A stretch of DNA of 64,000 nt, taken from contig CAYREV010000006.1 in the NCBI GenBank assembly GCA_964423345.1, forward strand, positions 1-64,000, given 5' to 3'. Within the stretch, counting starts at the first letter, position 1; each line of letters starts with the position of its first letter. This document shows, in pieces, positions 16,054 through 25,168 of this stretch. This stretch comes from CAYREV01 sp964423345 (GTDB lineage: Bacteria; Bacteroidota; Rhodothermia; Balneolales; Balneolaceae). A program made the translations under genes and the position numbers. The notes under the pieces were generated by a model, which was not told where the DNA came from, searched no databases, and worked only from the letters and a program-made list of their open reading frames with translations.

Positions 16054-17784
16054 ATGAAACGTAAAATATATTTCCTTGCCTCAATTATAGGACTTCTCTT
16101 CCTGTGGTTTCAGTCGGGATATGCCTCCCCGGATGCGGCTGAAATGATCCAGGCTGCCACCGGGGAGGGCGCCGTTTCCTGGACCAGTATTTTGCCTCCC
16201 CTTGTTGCCATAGGTATCGCCCTCATCTTCCGGCAGGTGCTGTTTGCCCTTTTTCTGGGCATCTGGTGCGGCGCCTTCCTGGCTTCCGGCGGCACCTTCA
16301 CGGAAATATTCACCAGCTTTTTTACCACACTTAGCGACTATATAGTTATTGCCGCAGCCGACGAAAGCCATATGAGCATTATCATTTTCACGCTGCTTAT
16401 AGGGGGTATGGTGGGCATCATAACGGATAACGGCGGAACCCGGGGGGTCATCAAGGCGATCACAGGTTTTATCAAGACCAAAGTGCAGGGCCAGCTGGTT
16501 ACCTCCCTGATGGGATTTATTGTCTTCTTCGATGATTATGCCAACACCATGGTGGTGGGTAACACCATGCGCCCGCTTACCGACAAGCTGCGCATCTCAC
16601 GAGCCAAGCTGGCCTACCTGGTCGACGCTACCGCCGCCCCGGTGGCCACCATCGCCCTGGTGAGTACCTGGATAGGGGCCATGGTTGGTTTCATCGCCGA
16701 TGCACAGGCCAAGATGCCGGAGTTTAACGAAGCGGCCTATGCCGTATTTATCAACTCCCTGCCCTACAATTTTTATGCATTCTTTACCATCCTGTTTGTG
16801 ATCCTTATCGCCTGGTCGGGACGTGATTTCAGTACCATGCTCAAGTCCCGTATCAAGCTGTACAAGGCCAAGCATGACCCCAGGCTGGATACTTACAATT
16901 TGTGGAAGGAGAAGATCCATGAAGATGAAGAGAAGAAAAAGACCTCGCACTGGATTAATGCAGCCATACCCATAGCCACCCTGGTGTTCGGAACCATAGG
17001 CGGTTTGTTTGTAACCGGGGAAGGCTCGTCCGTACAGGAAATTATAGAGTCGGCCAATTCCTACAAAGCCCTGCTCTGGGGCGGACTCCTGTCGATGGTT
17101 GCGGCAGTAGTTATGACCCTCACCCAAAAACTTTTGAACGTCAAGGATACCCTGGAGGGCATGCTGGAAGGGATGCACACCATGTTTGACGGACTGTTGA
17201 TCCTGGTCCTGGCCTGGGCGTTGAGTGCGGTGACGGTGGAGTTGGGTACGGCCGACTACCTGATGTCGGTATTCGGTGAAACGCTCAATCCCTACTGGCT
17301 GCCGGCCCTTATCTTTGTCCTTTCGGCTCTTACGGCTTTCGCTACGGGATCAAGCTGGGGTACCATGGGTATTCTGATGCCGCTGGTGGTTCCGTTGGCC
17401 TGGGAGATTGGCCAAAGCAGCAGCATCCCGATGGAGATGACCTATGAAATTATCTACGCCAGTGTCAGCTCTGTACTGGCCGGTTCAGTGTGGGGAGATC
17501 ACTGCTCGCCCATATCGGATACCACTATTCTCAGTTCCATAGCCACCCAGTGCGATCATGTGGAGCATGTTAACACCCAGCTGCCATATGCCATGATTGT
17601 GGGTATTATCAGTATTTTTGGCATAGCGGCCGTACTGGTAGCAGGCATCCCCTGGTGGATCGTCTATCCCGCGGGAGTGGCGGTAATCGTAGCCATCATC
17701 TTCAAGTTTGGAAAGATTCCTGATCCCGCCGAATACACGCCCGAAGGCAGGGAGCCGGCTCAAACCGGCTTGGAAGAGGGATAG
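16054..17784 (+). CDS. Na+/H+ antiporter NhaC family protein (copy 1)
   Basis: A 576-residue protein with a signal-like first helix and about 11-12 further membrane segments. NhaC-family features include LIGGMVGIITDNGGTRGV, GFIVFFDDYANTMVVGNTMRP with acidic pairs within the membrane, ATGSSWGTMGILMP and GSVWGDHCSPISDTTILSS near the C-terminus. The last motif is nearly identical to the same region of the second NhaC homologue at 23.0-24.4 kb, marking the two as paralogues of different subgroups. Exchange of Na+ for H+ is the family role; some relatives carry amino acids or malate/lactate. Two such genes within 8 kb fit a salt-adapted bacterium. Confidence 0.9.
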   Translation: MKRKIYFLASIIGLLFLWFQSGYASPDAAEMIQAATGEGAVSWTSILPPLVAIGIALIFRQVLFALFLGIWCGAFLASGGTFTEIFTSFFTTLSDYIVIAAADESHMSIIIFTLLIGGMVGIITDNGGTRGVIKAITGFIKTKVQGQLVTSLMGFIVFFDDYANTMVVGNTMRPLTDKLRISRAKLAYLVDATAAPVATIALVSTWIGAMVGFIADAQAKMPEFNEAAYAVFINSLPYNFYAFFTILFVILIAWSGRDFSTMLKSRIKLYKAKHDPRLDTYNLWKEKIHEDEEKKKTSHWINAAIPIATLVFGTIGGLFVTGEGSSVQEIIESANSYKALLWGGLLSMVAAVVMTLTQKLLNVKDTLEGMLEGMHTMFDGLLILVLAWALSAVTVELGTADYLMSVFGETLNPYWLPALIFVLSALTAFATGSSWGTMGILMPLVVPLAWEIGQSSSIPMEMTYEIIYASVSSVLAGSVWGDHCSPISDTTILSSIATQCDHVEHVNTQLPYAMIVGIISIFGIAAVLVAGIPWWIVYPAGVAVIVAIIFKFGKIPDPAEYTPEGREPAQTGLEEG

Positions 17785-17789
17785 CCTGC

Positions 17790-17823
17790 ACTAAAACTCC
17801 GGTGGGCAGGTACTACTTACTAC
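17790..17823. repeat. Copy of the 11.6-kb interspersed repeat tail
   Basis: This segment (core CTCCGGTGGGCAGGTACTAC followed by TTACTAC) matches 11607-11640 at about 30 of 34 positions. As at the other site, it abuts the 3' end of a minus-strand gene: its last bases overlap the TAG stop of the TANGO2-like gene (17820-17822). Confidence 0.7.
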
Positions 17824-18605
17824 CGGCTGCCGGTTTCTGTTTCCAGGTCAAATTCGTACCGGTTGGCTTCGTCCACTTGCTGTGTCCCCGCTTCATAGCG
17901 GCGTTCCTCAAAAAATACCTGTCCCCCCTTGTCAATAAGCACTACGCTGGAGCTGCGGGTGCCGTAGTTGTCCGTCTTGATAAAAATGGGGCTGACCGCA
18001 CGCTCCAGCTCTTTGGAAATGCCCGTGTCAGGCAACTCCTCTTCCGGGGCCGGGCGGTCGTTTTTTAACAGGTCAAAAAGGGCTTCTTTTGACGGATTTT
18101 CTTTCTGCTGAATCTTCCTGAAATCAGATTTGGCCTGCCGGACCTTCGGCCAGGGGGTATCGAGCAGATGATTGCTCAAACCGTAAACCCCCGGTTCCAG
18201 TACCCTTATCCGCGGATCCCGGTTCGAATAGTACCCCAGCCTGTTCAGCGTCCCTGCCACAATATTAAACCCATTGTAGCGGCCACCCTTTTCATCAACT
18301 TCTTCCAGGTAGGATACCGGATCCGACTCCTCCTTGAGGTAGTCGAGCACCAGGTGCCCCCGGCTGGGCGGGTCTTCCTTCTGCATGTCCGGATCGCGAT
18401 AATTGGTCAGGGCGGAAAAGTAGCCGTTTTTTGTAATACCCATCCAGGTCCCTCCGGCCTTGAAATCCTTGCCGGCCAGTATATGGGGCCGGTCCTCCCA
18501 AAACTGTGCGGGACGGGTAGGCCGCTGATAAAACTCATCCCTGTTTGCGGCAAATATGAAAGGGTAGCGGGGATGCTGTTTGTAGGAGAAGACGATCAGG
18601 CACAT
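17820..18605 (-). CDS. NRDE/TANGO2 family protein
   Basis: A 261-residue protein that begins MCLIVFSYKQHPRYPFIFAA, followed by NRDEFYQRPTRPA: the N-terminal Cys and the NRDE motif define the family. Further motifs are GGTWMGITKNGYFSALTNYR, the SRGHLVLDYL segment and GLSNHLLDTPWPK. Cys2 at the N-terminus suggests an Ntn-hydrolase-like fold. In eukaryotes TANGO2 has been linked to lipid or haem handling; the bacterial role is unsettled. The gene stands alone. The TAG stop lies in a copy of the interspersed repeat. Confidence 0.9.
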   Translation of the reverse strand: MCLIVFSYKQHPRYPFIFAANRDEFYQRPTRPAQFWEDRPHILAGKDFKAGGTWMGITKNGYFSALTNYRDPDMQKEDPPSRGHLVLDYLKEESDPVSYLEEVDEKGGRYNGFNIVAGTLNRLGYYSNRDPRIRVLEPGVYGLSNHLLDTPWPKVRQAKSDFRKIQQKENPSKEALFDLLKNDRPAPEEELPDTGISKELERAVSPIFIKTDNYGTRSSSVVLIDKGGQVFFEERRYEAGTQQVDEANRYEFDLETETGSR

Positions 18606-18808
18606 ATGTTTTTATAGATAATTCGGCTTAAAAGTGAAATTCGGGACCCGGGAAATGGGGTGTTGATTGCAATATACAGCGGTATGTTTATCAATATTGG
18701 GCAAGGTATCATAAATATTAGGTTGTTTGTACCCGGGCAATAAAACATGACGGCTTGTTGAATCATTCTGTGGGGTGAGATATTGTCGTAACATTTTAGC
18801 ATATTTGC

Positions 18809-18950
18809 AGAGGGCTTTGCAAAACCGTTGTTTTGCCCAATCTCGGTATTTTCGCGAATTTGAAATCCTCATTTATAGCAAATAAACTCCGGTTTCAAAT
18901 TCGCTCAGGCTTTGACCTTGGGCAAACCCCCTGGTTTTTCAAAGCCCTCT
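18809..18950. repeat. 142-bp imperfect palindrome (MITE-like or structured element)
   Basis: In the 390-bp gene-free gap between the TANGO2-like gene and the phosphatase gene, the outer arms AGAGGGCTTTG (18809-18819) and CAAAGCCCTCT (18940-18950) are exact reverse complements. Going inward, TTTGCCCAA pairs with TTGGGCAAA and GCGAATTTGAAA (18854-18865) with TTTCAAATTCGC (18893-18904), separated by a 27-base A+T-rich centre. The shape fits a non-autonomous transposon remnant with terminal inverted repeats. No clear target duplication is visible. The rest of the gap (18606-18808) shows nothing recognisable. Confidence 0.7.
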
Positions 18951-18995
18951 TGTACGTGTTGTTTCCAAGGCTAAATAGAATAATGAAAGAATTGA

Positions 18996-21623
18996 ATGTC
19001 ATTACTTAAACAGGGTGGGGCTTTTAAAACCTCGGACTTCCTATTTTTATCGCTGGGCATAGCAGGATTTCTCCTGTTTTTTTTGACCTATGGATCTCAT
19101 GATCCAAGGAGTGCTATTGATACGACCATGGATTTGGAATCGGACTTGAGCGTATCCATACAGGTGCTTGATTCGCTCGGGTATGAGGCCGGCGACTATG
19201 CCTCCGTATCGGAATTCAGATCCAATCGCAGGTTGCTTGACACCCTGCAGCACCGGCTGGGGAGGCGCAACCTCATCAAAAGCATCTCCGATTCGACCTA
19301 TCCGGATATTCATCCCTACTACTGGGAAAGCCGTTTTGTCAAAGAGGGGGGATCCGCAGATAGAGCGGACAGCGAATTGGAAGAGGCGTTGAGCGGGAAA
19401 CGGGAAATCGCCCTTCGCCTCGATGGAAAAGGCCGGTGGATAGAGCTGGTCAACAAAGATCAGGTGTTTCCATCCAATAATGTCAACCGCGCCGCTTTGA
19501 TCTATGCATTCAGGTCCGACAGCACCCTGCAACTGTGGAAGTCGGTTTCTGACACCACCTGGAACCAGATTTTAAGCTTTAATATGGACTCGGGGTATGA
19601 GGCGGAAAATATGGATGATGCGGACCGGGCGGCAGGCAAGCCGATGCCGCCCCATGAATATTCCGGGGAGGAGCTCCGCCGCCTGGGGCATTACTACCTG
19701 GAGAAGTCGGGATGGAGGGCAGATATGATGCAGTTGCAGGATATACAGGTAAAGCCCGTACGCTCCAGGATCGCTGCCGAATTGAAATATACGAGAAAAC
19801 AACAGGTTTTTGGCCAGCCGGTAACGCTGAACATGATGCTTCTACCGGAGGGATCGCTGATATCGATGGAAGCCGATTATACCCGCATTAAAGAACGGGA
19901 AGGCCTGCCGGGCACCCTTGAGCTGGCACATATTTTTGCCATCTTCCTGATCGGTATAGGCGCTATGGTTCTTTTCTATTTAAGGATGCGGGCCAGGGTC
20001 ATAGACACACGGCCCGCCCTGGTTGTCAGCATTATTGCCGGCTTGATTGTGCCCGCTACCATCTTCCTGGAGGAGGTGGGAAATACCACCTTTTTCACCG
20101 GAAATCCCGGCGGGATACATTTTCTTCAGCTTGCCCTTCGGATGGGCTTCACCGGGGCGTTCTCTTCGGTGGGTTTCTTTATCGCTTTTGCGCTGGGCGA
20201 CTCCATAACCCGGCAGCACTGGCCGGAGAAGCTTAATGCCTATGATTACCTGAGGCAGGGGATGTTTTTCAACAAGCCTGTGGGCGAGACGCTTGTACGG
20301 TCCGGTATCCTGGCCGGTATTCTCTGTGGATTGTGGAGCATTACGCTCTTTTTCTTTCCGAATCTTTTCTTCGAAATAAGCGATCCTTTTTTGCACTACA
20401 AGGCTACCTGGACGCCCCTGTACCTGTTATTGGATAATGCCTGGTTCAGCCTGTTGATGGTTGTCTTGATATTTCTGGTCATAGGTTCGCAGATTTACGC
20501 CCGTACCGATAACCGCTGGCTTGCCGCGGTTGGTATGGTTTTGGCGGCCGGGCTGATGAAGCCGGCCATGCAGGAGTTCGGCCCCGCAGGGCCGGAATTT
20601 GTGCTCTTCTCCCTGTTGGGAGCGGGCCTCTCCTATATATTCCTGAAATGGGATTTCCTGACCTTGCTGTTGACTCATTTCCTGTTTCTCGGTTTTCTTC
20701 AAACATCCGGCGGCTGGATCGTGGAGGGTTCGCCGGATGTATACGTTTTCGGCATCTTCTGCTTTTTTATTCTGGCTCTCATGGGGGCGGGAGCCATGTT
20801 TATCGGCATGGGCAGGGAGCAGCATGCGCTCCCGGCTTATGTACCCGAATATGTGGAGGAGCTGGCCCAGGAGGAACGTATTAAACAGGAACTGCAGATT
20901 GCCAGGCAGGTGCAGCAGTCATTTCTGCCGGTCCGCACCCCGGAGCTTAAAGGACTGGATATAGCCGCTTTATGCCAGCCGGCTTTTGAGACGGGAGGCG
21001 ATTACTACGATTTTATACCGTTGGATGATCATCGTATCGCACTGGCCGTTGGCGATGTAAGCGGCAAGGGGGTGCCCGCCGCTTTTTATATGACTTTTAC
21101 CAAAGGCATTTTGCACTCCCTGTGCCGGGAGACCGACTCGCCGGCCGAGCTGCTGAAGAAAGCAAACCGGCTTTTTGTGGATAACGCCCGTAAAGGCACC
21201 TTCATATCGCTGGTATACGGGATAATAGATATGAAGGAAATGACGTTTACCTTTTCCAGGGCAGGACACAATCCCGTCATCCATTTTGATGCCCGCCGTG
21301 AAGAAGTAACCGAACTGCAGCCCGGTGGACTTGGCATTGGATTAACCCGGGAGGCTTATTTCGACAATAACATTAAAGAGGTTAAATTGCCATTATCGTC
21401 CGGTGACATCCTGATGCTTTATACCGACGGTATCGTAGAGGCGCTTAGCTCAAACCGCCAATTTTACGGCAGTGATCGACTAACGGCTGTATTGAAGGAG
21501 CACAGGCATCGGACTTCGAAAGAAATATTGACGAAACTTTCCGATGATGTTGTTGATTTTATAGGCACGGCCAAACAGCATGATGATATGACGATCATGG
21601 TGATTAAATTGAATAAGCACTAA
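18996..21623 (+). CDS. Membrane-anchored SpoIIE/RsbU-type PP2C phosphatase
   Basis: An 875-residue signalling protein. One membrane helix at about 14-32 is followed by a periplasmic region to about 305, then a multi-span membrane block (about 308-615, seven to eight helices), a linker helix starting RIKQELQIARQVQQSFLP at about 628, and a C-terminal PP2C_SIG domain (about 640-870). Catalytic metal-site motifs are visible: GGDYYDFIPLDD, AVGDVSGKGVPAAF, and MLYTDGIVEA near the end, with DDMTIMVIK at the C-terminus. It probably dephosphorylates an anti-sigma-factor antagonist in a partner-switching cascade in response to an external cue. No antagonist or anti-sigma kinase gene is adjacent. Confidence 0.88.
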   Translation: MSLLKQGGAFKTSDFLFLSLGIAGFLLFFLTYGSHDPRSAIDTTMDLESDLSVSIQVLDSLGYEAGDYASVSEFRSNRRLLDTLQHRLGRRNLIKSISDSTYPDIHPYYWESRFVKEGGSADRADSELEEALSGKREIALRLDGKGRWIELVNKDQVFPSNNVNRAALIYAFRSDSTLQLWKSVSDTTWNQILSFNMDSGYEAENMDDADRAAGKPMPPHEYSGEELRRLGHYYLEKSGWRADMMQLQDIQVKPVRSRIAAELKYTRKQQVFGQPVTLNMMLLPEGSLISMEADYTRIKEREGLPGTLELAHIFAIFLIGIGAMVLFYLRMRARVIDTRPALVVSIIAGLIVPATIFLEEVGNTTFFTGNPGGIHFLQLALRMGFTGAFSSVGFFIAFALGDSITRQHWPEKLNAYDYLRQGMFFNKPVGETLVRSGILAGILCGLWSITLFFFPNLFFEISDPFLHYKATWTPLYLLLDNAWFSLLMVVLIFLVIGSQIYARTDNRWLAAVGMVLAAGLMKPAMQEFGPAGPEFVLFSLLGAGLSYIFLKWDFLTLLLTHFLFLGFLQTSGGWIVEGSPDVYVFGIFCFFILALMGAGAMFIGMGREQHALPAYVPEYVEELAQEERIKQELQIARQVQQSFLPVRTPELKGLDIAALCQPAFETGGDYYDFIPLDDHRIALAVGDVSGKGVPAAFYMTFTKGILHSLCRETDSPAELLKKANRLFVDNARKGTFISLVYGIIDMKEMTFTFSRAGHNPVIHFDARREEVTELQPGGLGIGLTREAYFDNNIKEVKLPLSSGDILMLYTDGIVEALSSNRQFYGSDRLTAVLKEHRHRTSKEILTKLSDDVVDFIGTAKQHDDMTIMVIKLNKH

Positions 21624-21681
21624 TGGTAAGAAGCCTTTGGGCGCCCGCATCTAATAGCAGGTAAACTAACCAGTAAAGAAA

Positions 21682-22188
21682 ATGAGCATTATGAACAAGA
21701 GCATAAGGGCGGCAGCTGTATCTTTGGCACTTTTTATGTGGGGTGCGGCACCGCTTCCCCCGGCAGAAGAAATAGAGTGGTACTCGATGGAAGAAGCCCA
21801 GCAGCTGGCCGAAGAGCAGGATAAAAAAGTACTGGTGTATGCCGAAGCAAGCTGGTGCGGATATTGCAAGAAAATGGAGAAAGAGGTGTTTCCCAGGGAG
21901 GAGGTTGTTCAAGCCATGGACAAATTCTTTTTACCGGTGAAATTGGATATAGAATCCAGTGAAAAACTTGTTTTTAACGGCTCCGAAATGACCGGCAGCC
22001 AATTTGCCCGCAGGCACCGGGTCAGCGGGACGCCCACCTTCTTCTTTATCGATAAAGAGGGAGAAATACTGGGTGCCCAGCCCGGCTATCTTCCCCCCGA
22101 CGTGTTTGAAAAACTGCTTACCTATGTGGGATCGGATGCCTATAACCGCGTGAAATTCGACGATTATGTAAAGGAGGACGAAAATTAG
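21682..22188 (+). CDS. Exported thioredoxin-like protein (CGYCKK motif)
   Basis: A 168-residue protein with an N-terminal signal peptide or anchor (through about residue 24) and a thioredoxin fold. The redox motif is SWCGYCKKMEKEVF at about 58-71, and the cis-Pro loop is RVSGTPTFFFIDKEG at about 112-126. The W-C-G-Y-C-K-K-M pattern matches the thioredoxin_7/DUF255-like group that includes SoxW and DsbD-partner proteins, and suggests periplasmic thiol reduction. Two Met starts are close together (21682 and 21691); the second would give a more usual MNKSIRAAAVSL signal. It follows the phosphatase gene after 58 bp. Confidence 0.82.
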   Translation: MSIMNKSIRAAAVSLALFMWGAAPLPPAEEIEWYSMEEAQQLAEEQDKKVLVYAEASWCGYCKKMEKEVFPREEVVQAMDKFFLPVKLDIESSEKLVFNGSEMTGSQFARRHRVSGTPTFFFIDKEGEILGAQPGYLPPDVFEKLLTYVGSDAYNRVKFDDYVKEDEN

Positions 22189-22380
22189 CCGGCAAGGTGT
22201 AATCGTTTCCAGCTTTTAATATATTTGGGTGACTATTGGGTTCACCGGGCCATTATCCCGATTATTCCTGTATGTAAAGTAGAAGGGCACACAGCAGGTG
22301 CCTGTAACCGAATCATGCGATCTCATAATAACCGAAACCATTCTGCTCTGAATGGTTTACATCCTTTTTAAACAGTATTC

Positions 22381-23043
22381 ATGATTTTAAGCCAGGCGGT
22401 AGAAGATTACCTCAAGACTATATACAAGCTGGAAAGTGAAGAGAAGGGCGCATCCACTACGCGTGTGGCTGACTCGCTGGATGTATCTTCGGCCTCTGCA
22501 ACCAATATGATCAAGAGGCTGGCCAAGATGGGACTGGTTGACTACCAGTCGTATAAAGGGGCTAACCTGACCGAAGCGGGACGCAAGATCGCCCTTGAAA
22601 TTATACGCCACCACCGGCTGCTGGAGTTGTACCTGCTGGAGGTGATGGGCTATTCATGGGACGAGGTGCATGACGAGGCGGAGAAGCTGGAGCATCATAT
22701 CTCGGAGCAGTTTGAGGATAAGATTGCAGAGTTGCTGGACAATCCAACGCACGATCCCCACGGGGATCCCATTCCCAGCAAAGACGGCATCATGCCGGAA
22801 ATGAAAGACGGGTCGCTGGTGGATGCGGAAGAGGGACACCACTACCTGGTGAGCCGGGTGAAAAACCAGGATCCGGAATTGTTGAGATACCTGGAGAAGA
22901 TAGGGATGCTTCCCGGCACAAAACTTAGAGTCAAGGAAAAGGGGCCGTTCAAGGGGCCCATAACCCTCGATGTAGAGGAGAACGAGCAGGTTATCGGCCG
23001 TGAAGTGGCCGAGCATATCTATATTGCGGAAATTCGGGAGTGA
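22381..23043 (+). CDS. DtxR/MntR-family metal-dependent transcriptional regulator
   Basis: A 220-residue protein with three domains. The N-terminal winged helix (about 1-70) has SQAVEDYLKTIYKLE and ASTTRVADSLDVSSASATNM. The dimerization and metal-binding region (about 70-140) contains HHRLLELYLLEVMGYSWDEV and HDEAEKLEHHISEQFEDKI, with the expected His/Glu ligands. A C-terminal FeoA/SH3-like domain follows (about 145-220; GMLPGTKLRVKEKGPFKGP). It is expected to repress metal uptake genes on binding Fe2+ or Mn2+. No transporter of that kind is adjacent: the downstream neighbour is a convergent NhaC antiporter whose stop lies five bases away. Confidence 0.92.
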   Translation: MILSQAVEDYLKTIYKLESEEKGASTTRVADSLDVSSASATNMIKRLAKMGLVDYQSYKGANLTEAGRKIALEIIRHHRLLELYLLEVMGYSWDEVHDEAEKLEHHISEQFEDKIAELLDNPTHDPHGDPIPSKDGIMPEMKDGSLVDAEEGHHYLVSRVKNQDPELLRYLEKIGMLPGTKLRVKEKGPFKGPITLDVEENEQVIGREVAEHIYIAEIRE

Positions 23044-23047
23044 TCGC

Positions 23048-24400
23048 CTATATCCAGAATCCCGCCAGGAAATAGAGGAGAACGGCTGCCGAGCCCGTTA
23101 CCAGTGCGTAGGGCAGTTGCGTGCGCACGTGATCGTAATGGTCGCAGCCCGCCGCCAGGGAGGAGATGATGGTCGTGTCGGATATGGGGGAGCAGTGATC
23201 CCCGAAAATGCCGCCGCCAATCAGTGCCGAGAGCAGCAGGGCCGGGCTGATATCCAGTCCCAGGGCCAGCGGCAAACCGATAGGTACCATGATTGCAAAG
23301 GTCCCCCAGGATGTACCGGTTGTAAAAGCGATAATGCCGGCGGCAATAAATATGAGTGGGGCGATGGTGATTACCGGCAGGAAACGGCCGATCATGGATG
23401 CGACAAATGTTCCGGTTCCAAGGGCCTGGAGGCTGGATCCCAGGGCCAGGGAGAGCAGGACGATCGTCACCAAAGGCAGCAGGTTGCTCATTCCCTCAAA
23501 AGAGATATCCACCAGCTCCCGGTGGGTAAAAACTTTTTCAGCCAGGAGCATGAGGTACGCTACAGCTACGGCCAGCGAAGTGGCCCAGAGTACGGATGTA
23601 GATCCCGAACCCTGCATGATGTTGCCGTCGCCGGTAAGCCAAAGGAAAAATACAATCCCGAAGGTCATAACGCCCAGTGGCACCAGCATATAGCGTGCTT
23701 TGGTGGGAGGTTCGGGGTCGTCGAGGTCTGATTCTGTCTGGAATGTTTCGGCTGTTTTCATCGGCCCGTGTATGTTCCCGGTAAGCACGGTATAAAAGAC
23801 AAGCAGTATCGTCAATAGGGCATAAAAGTTTAGGGGGATGGTCATGGCGAGCACATAGACCGGGTCGGACAGTTCGTAATTTGAGATGAGCCCCAGCAGG
23901 TAGGCCCCCCAGCCGTTGAGCAGTATCAGTACAGCTACCGGGGCGCAGGTGGAGTCGATGATATATGCCAGCCGCTCCCTGCTCATCTTGAACTTGTCAA
24001 AAAGACCCCGGGATAGAATGCCGGCGGTAAGGATGCTCAGGTTTGTTTCGATAAAGATAATCAATCCCGTAAAGGTGGTAAGGAGCCCCACCTGCCGGGG
24101 TGTTTTGGTCAGCCCCATGCGGGTTAACTTGCGAACACAGGCGCTGACTCCGCCCGACACCTGTATGTACTCGATCAGGGCCCCTACGATCAGGCTGAAC
24201 AGCAGTATACGGGTGTTCCCGGGACTCTCAAATACCGATACGATGCGGTCAAGAGTGCCGGAGAAACCGCCTCCCGGGTTCCAGCCGGCAATGATTACTT
24301 CGGAAAAGAACAGCGCCAGAATCAACGCAATGATCACCTCTTTTCTCCAGACGGCCAGGGCGATAGCCAGTACGGGAGGAAGCAGTACGATCCAGTCCAT
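23048..24400 (-). CDS. Na+/H+ antiporter NhaC family protein (copy 2)
   Basis: A 450-residue protein with about 11 membrane segments. It has TTFTGLIIFIETNLSILTAG, FTTGTSWGTFAIMVPIGLPL and GIFGDHCSPISDTTIISSLA, the last motif shared with the longer homologue at 16.1-17.8 kb. Compared with that copy it lacks the signal-like first helix and the hydrophilic loop is shorter, so the two probably differ in substrate or regulation. The family exchanges Na+ for H+, although some members transport organic solutes. It is monocistronic and convergent with the DtxR-type regulator. Confidence 0.88.
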   Translation of the reverse strand: MDWIVLLPPVLAIALAVWRKEVIIALILALFFSEVIIAGWNPGGGFSGTLDRIVSVFESPGNTRILLFSLIVGALIEYIQVSGGVSACVRKLTRMGLTKTPRQVGLLTTFTGLIIFIETNLSILTAGILSRGLFDKFKMSRERLAYIIDSTCAPVAVLILLNGWGAYLLGLISNYELSDPVYVLAMTIPLNFYALLTILLVFYTVLTGNIHGPMKTAETFQTESDLDDPEPPTKARYMLVPLGVMTFGIVFFLWLTGDGNIMQGSGSTSVLWATSLAVAVAYLMLLAEKVFTHRELVDISFEGMSNLLPLVTIVLLSLALGSSLQALGTGTFVASMIGRFLPVITIAPLIFIAAGIIAFTTGTSWGTFAIMVPIGLPLALGLDISPALLLSALIGGGIFGDHCSPISDTTIISSLAAGCDHYDHVRTQLPYALVTGSAAVLLYFLAGFWI

Positions 24401-24515
24401 TGGGCTTAAATTTATACCTTCGGTTCAGGGTTCAACAGGCTGATGGCATTTATATCATATGCGGGGCCCGATTGTTGAAAACAATCCTACTATTTATTCT
24501 GCAATCATCAAAATG

Positions 24516-25106
24516 CTAATGGGAAGGGGCCTTGGCGGCACTGCCGATAATATGGGGACCCACAACCGGAAGCGGAAGACGTGTATGGTTCATCTCCAGG
24601 TGGTCAAATCCGGCTTTTTGCAGCTCTTTCCCTGTTTCCCTGTTCGGGTGGCAGCCTTCGGCCAGGTATCTCCAGCCGGGTGCAATTGCATTTTGTATGG
24701 TTCGAAGAAGGGTGTTGTCCGGGGCTGCCACATGTTCGATGAAGTAAAATGTGCCCCCCGGTTTAAGCACGCGCTTGATTTCAGAGAGGGTGGAAGTCAA
24801 GTCATCTACAGAGCATAATACCAGGGTGCTGACTACATAATCAAACGTATGGTCGGGATAGGGAATCTCTTCGGCGACACCGGTTTTAATTTCCATATCC
24901 TTATGGAGTTTTTCGGTTTTCTCCCTGAGATAGGCCTGCATAAAAGGGTTGGGCTCCAAGACGATAAGGTTAATATCGTCGGGATAATAGGGCAGGTTAG
25001 CACCGGTGCCCGCACCGATCTCCAACACCGTTCCGGAGAGGGAAGAAAACAGCTCCTCTTTGTAGTGGCCGGTCAGCTTGTTGTAGCGCCCGGTTCCGTG
25101 GCTCAT
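24516..25106 (-). CDS. Class I SAM methyltransferase (METTL7/UbiE-like) ending the metal-response unit
   Basis: About 196 residues from the first ATG. SAM motif I is VLEIGAGTGANLPYYP, followed by VLEPNPFMQAYL and, later, VLKPGGTFYFIEH. The late EGCHPNRET resembles the METTL7-type group, some of which methylate thiols; that substrate is only a possibility. Start is uncertain: the frame stays open upstream through sequence that reads naturally (SPNKTHTGILARFNAWLM) to an ATT at 25158-25160, preceded by AGGAG at a good distance, whereas TTG 25109 and ATG 25106 have no RBS. It follows the TlpA gene closely and is probably the last gene of the unit that begins near 30.4 kb. Confidence 0.78.
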   Translation of the reverse strand: MSHGTGRYNKLTGHYKEELFSSLSGTVLEIGAGTGANLPYYPDDINLIVLEPNPFMQAYLREKTEKLHKDMEIKTGVAEEIPYPDHTFDYVVSTLVLCSVDDLTSTLSEIKRVLKPGGTFYFIEHVAAPDNTLLRTIQNAIAPGWRYLAEGCHPNRETGKELQKAGFDHLEMNHTRLPLPVVGPHIIGSAAKAPSH

Positions 25107-25168
25107 CAACCAGGCGTTAAAACGGGCAAGGATACCGGTGTGCGTCTTGTTCGGCGAAATAAAATCTC

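Noticed and set aside
18807..18953. Target-site duplication flanking the long palindrome
   Set aside because: The bases outside the arms (TTGC on the left, TGTA on the right) do not match as a direct repeat of 3-9 bp.
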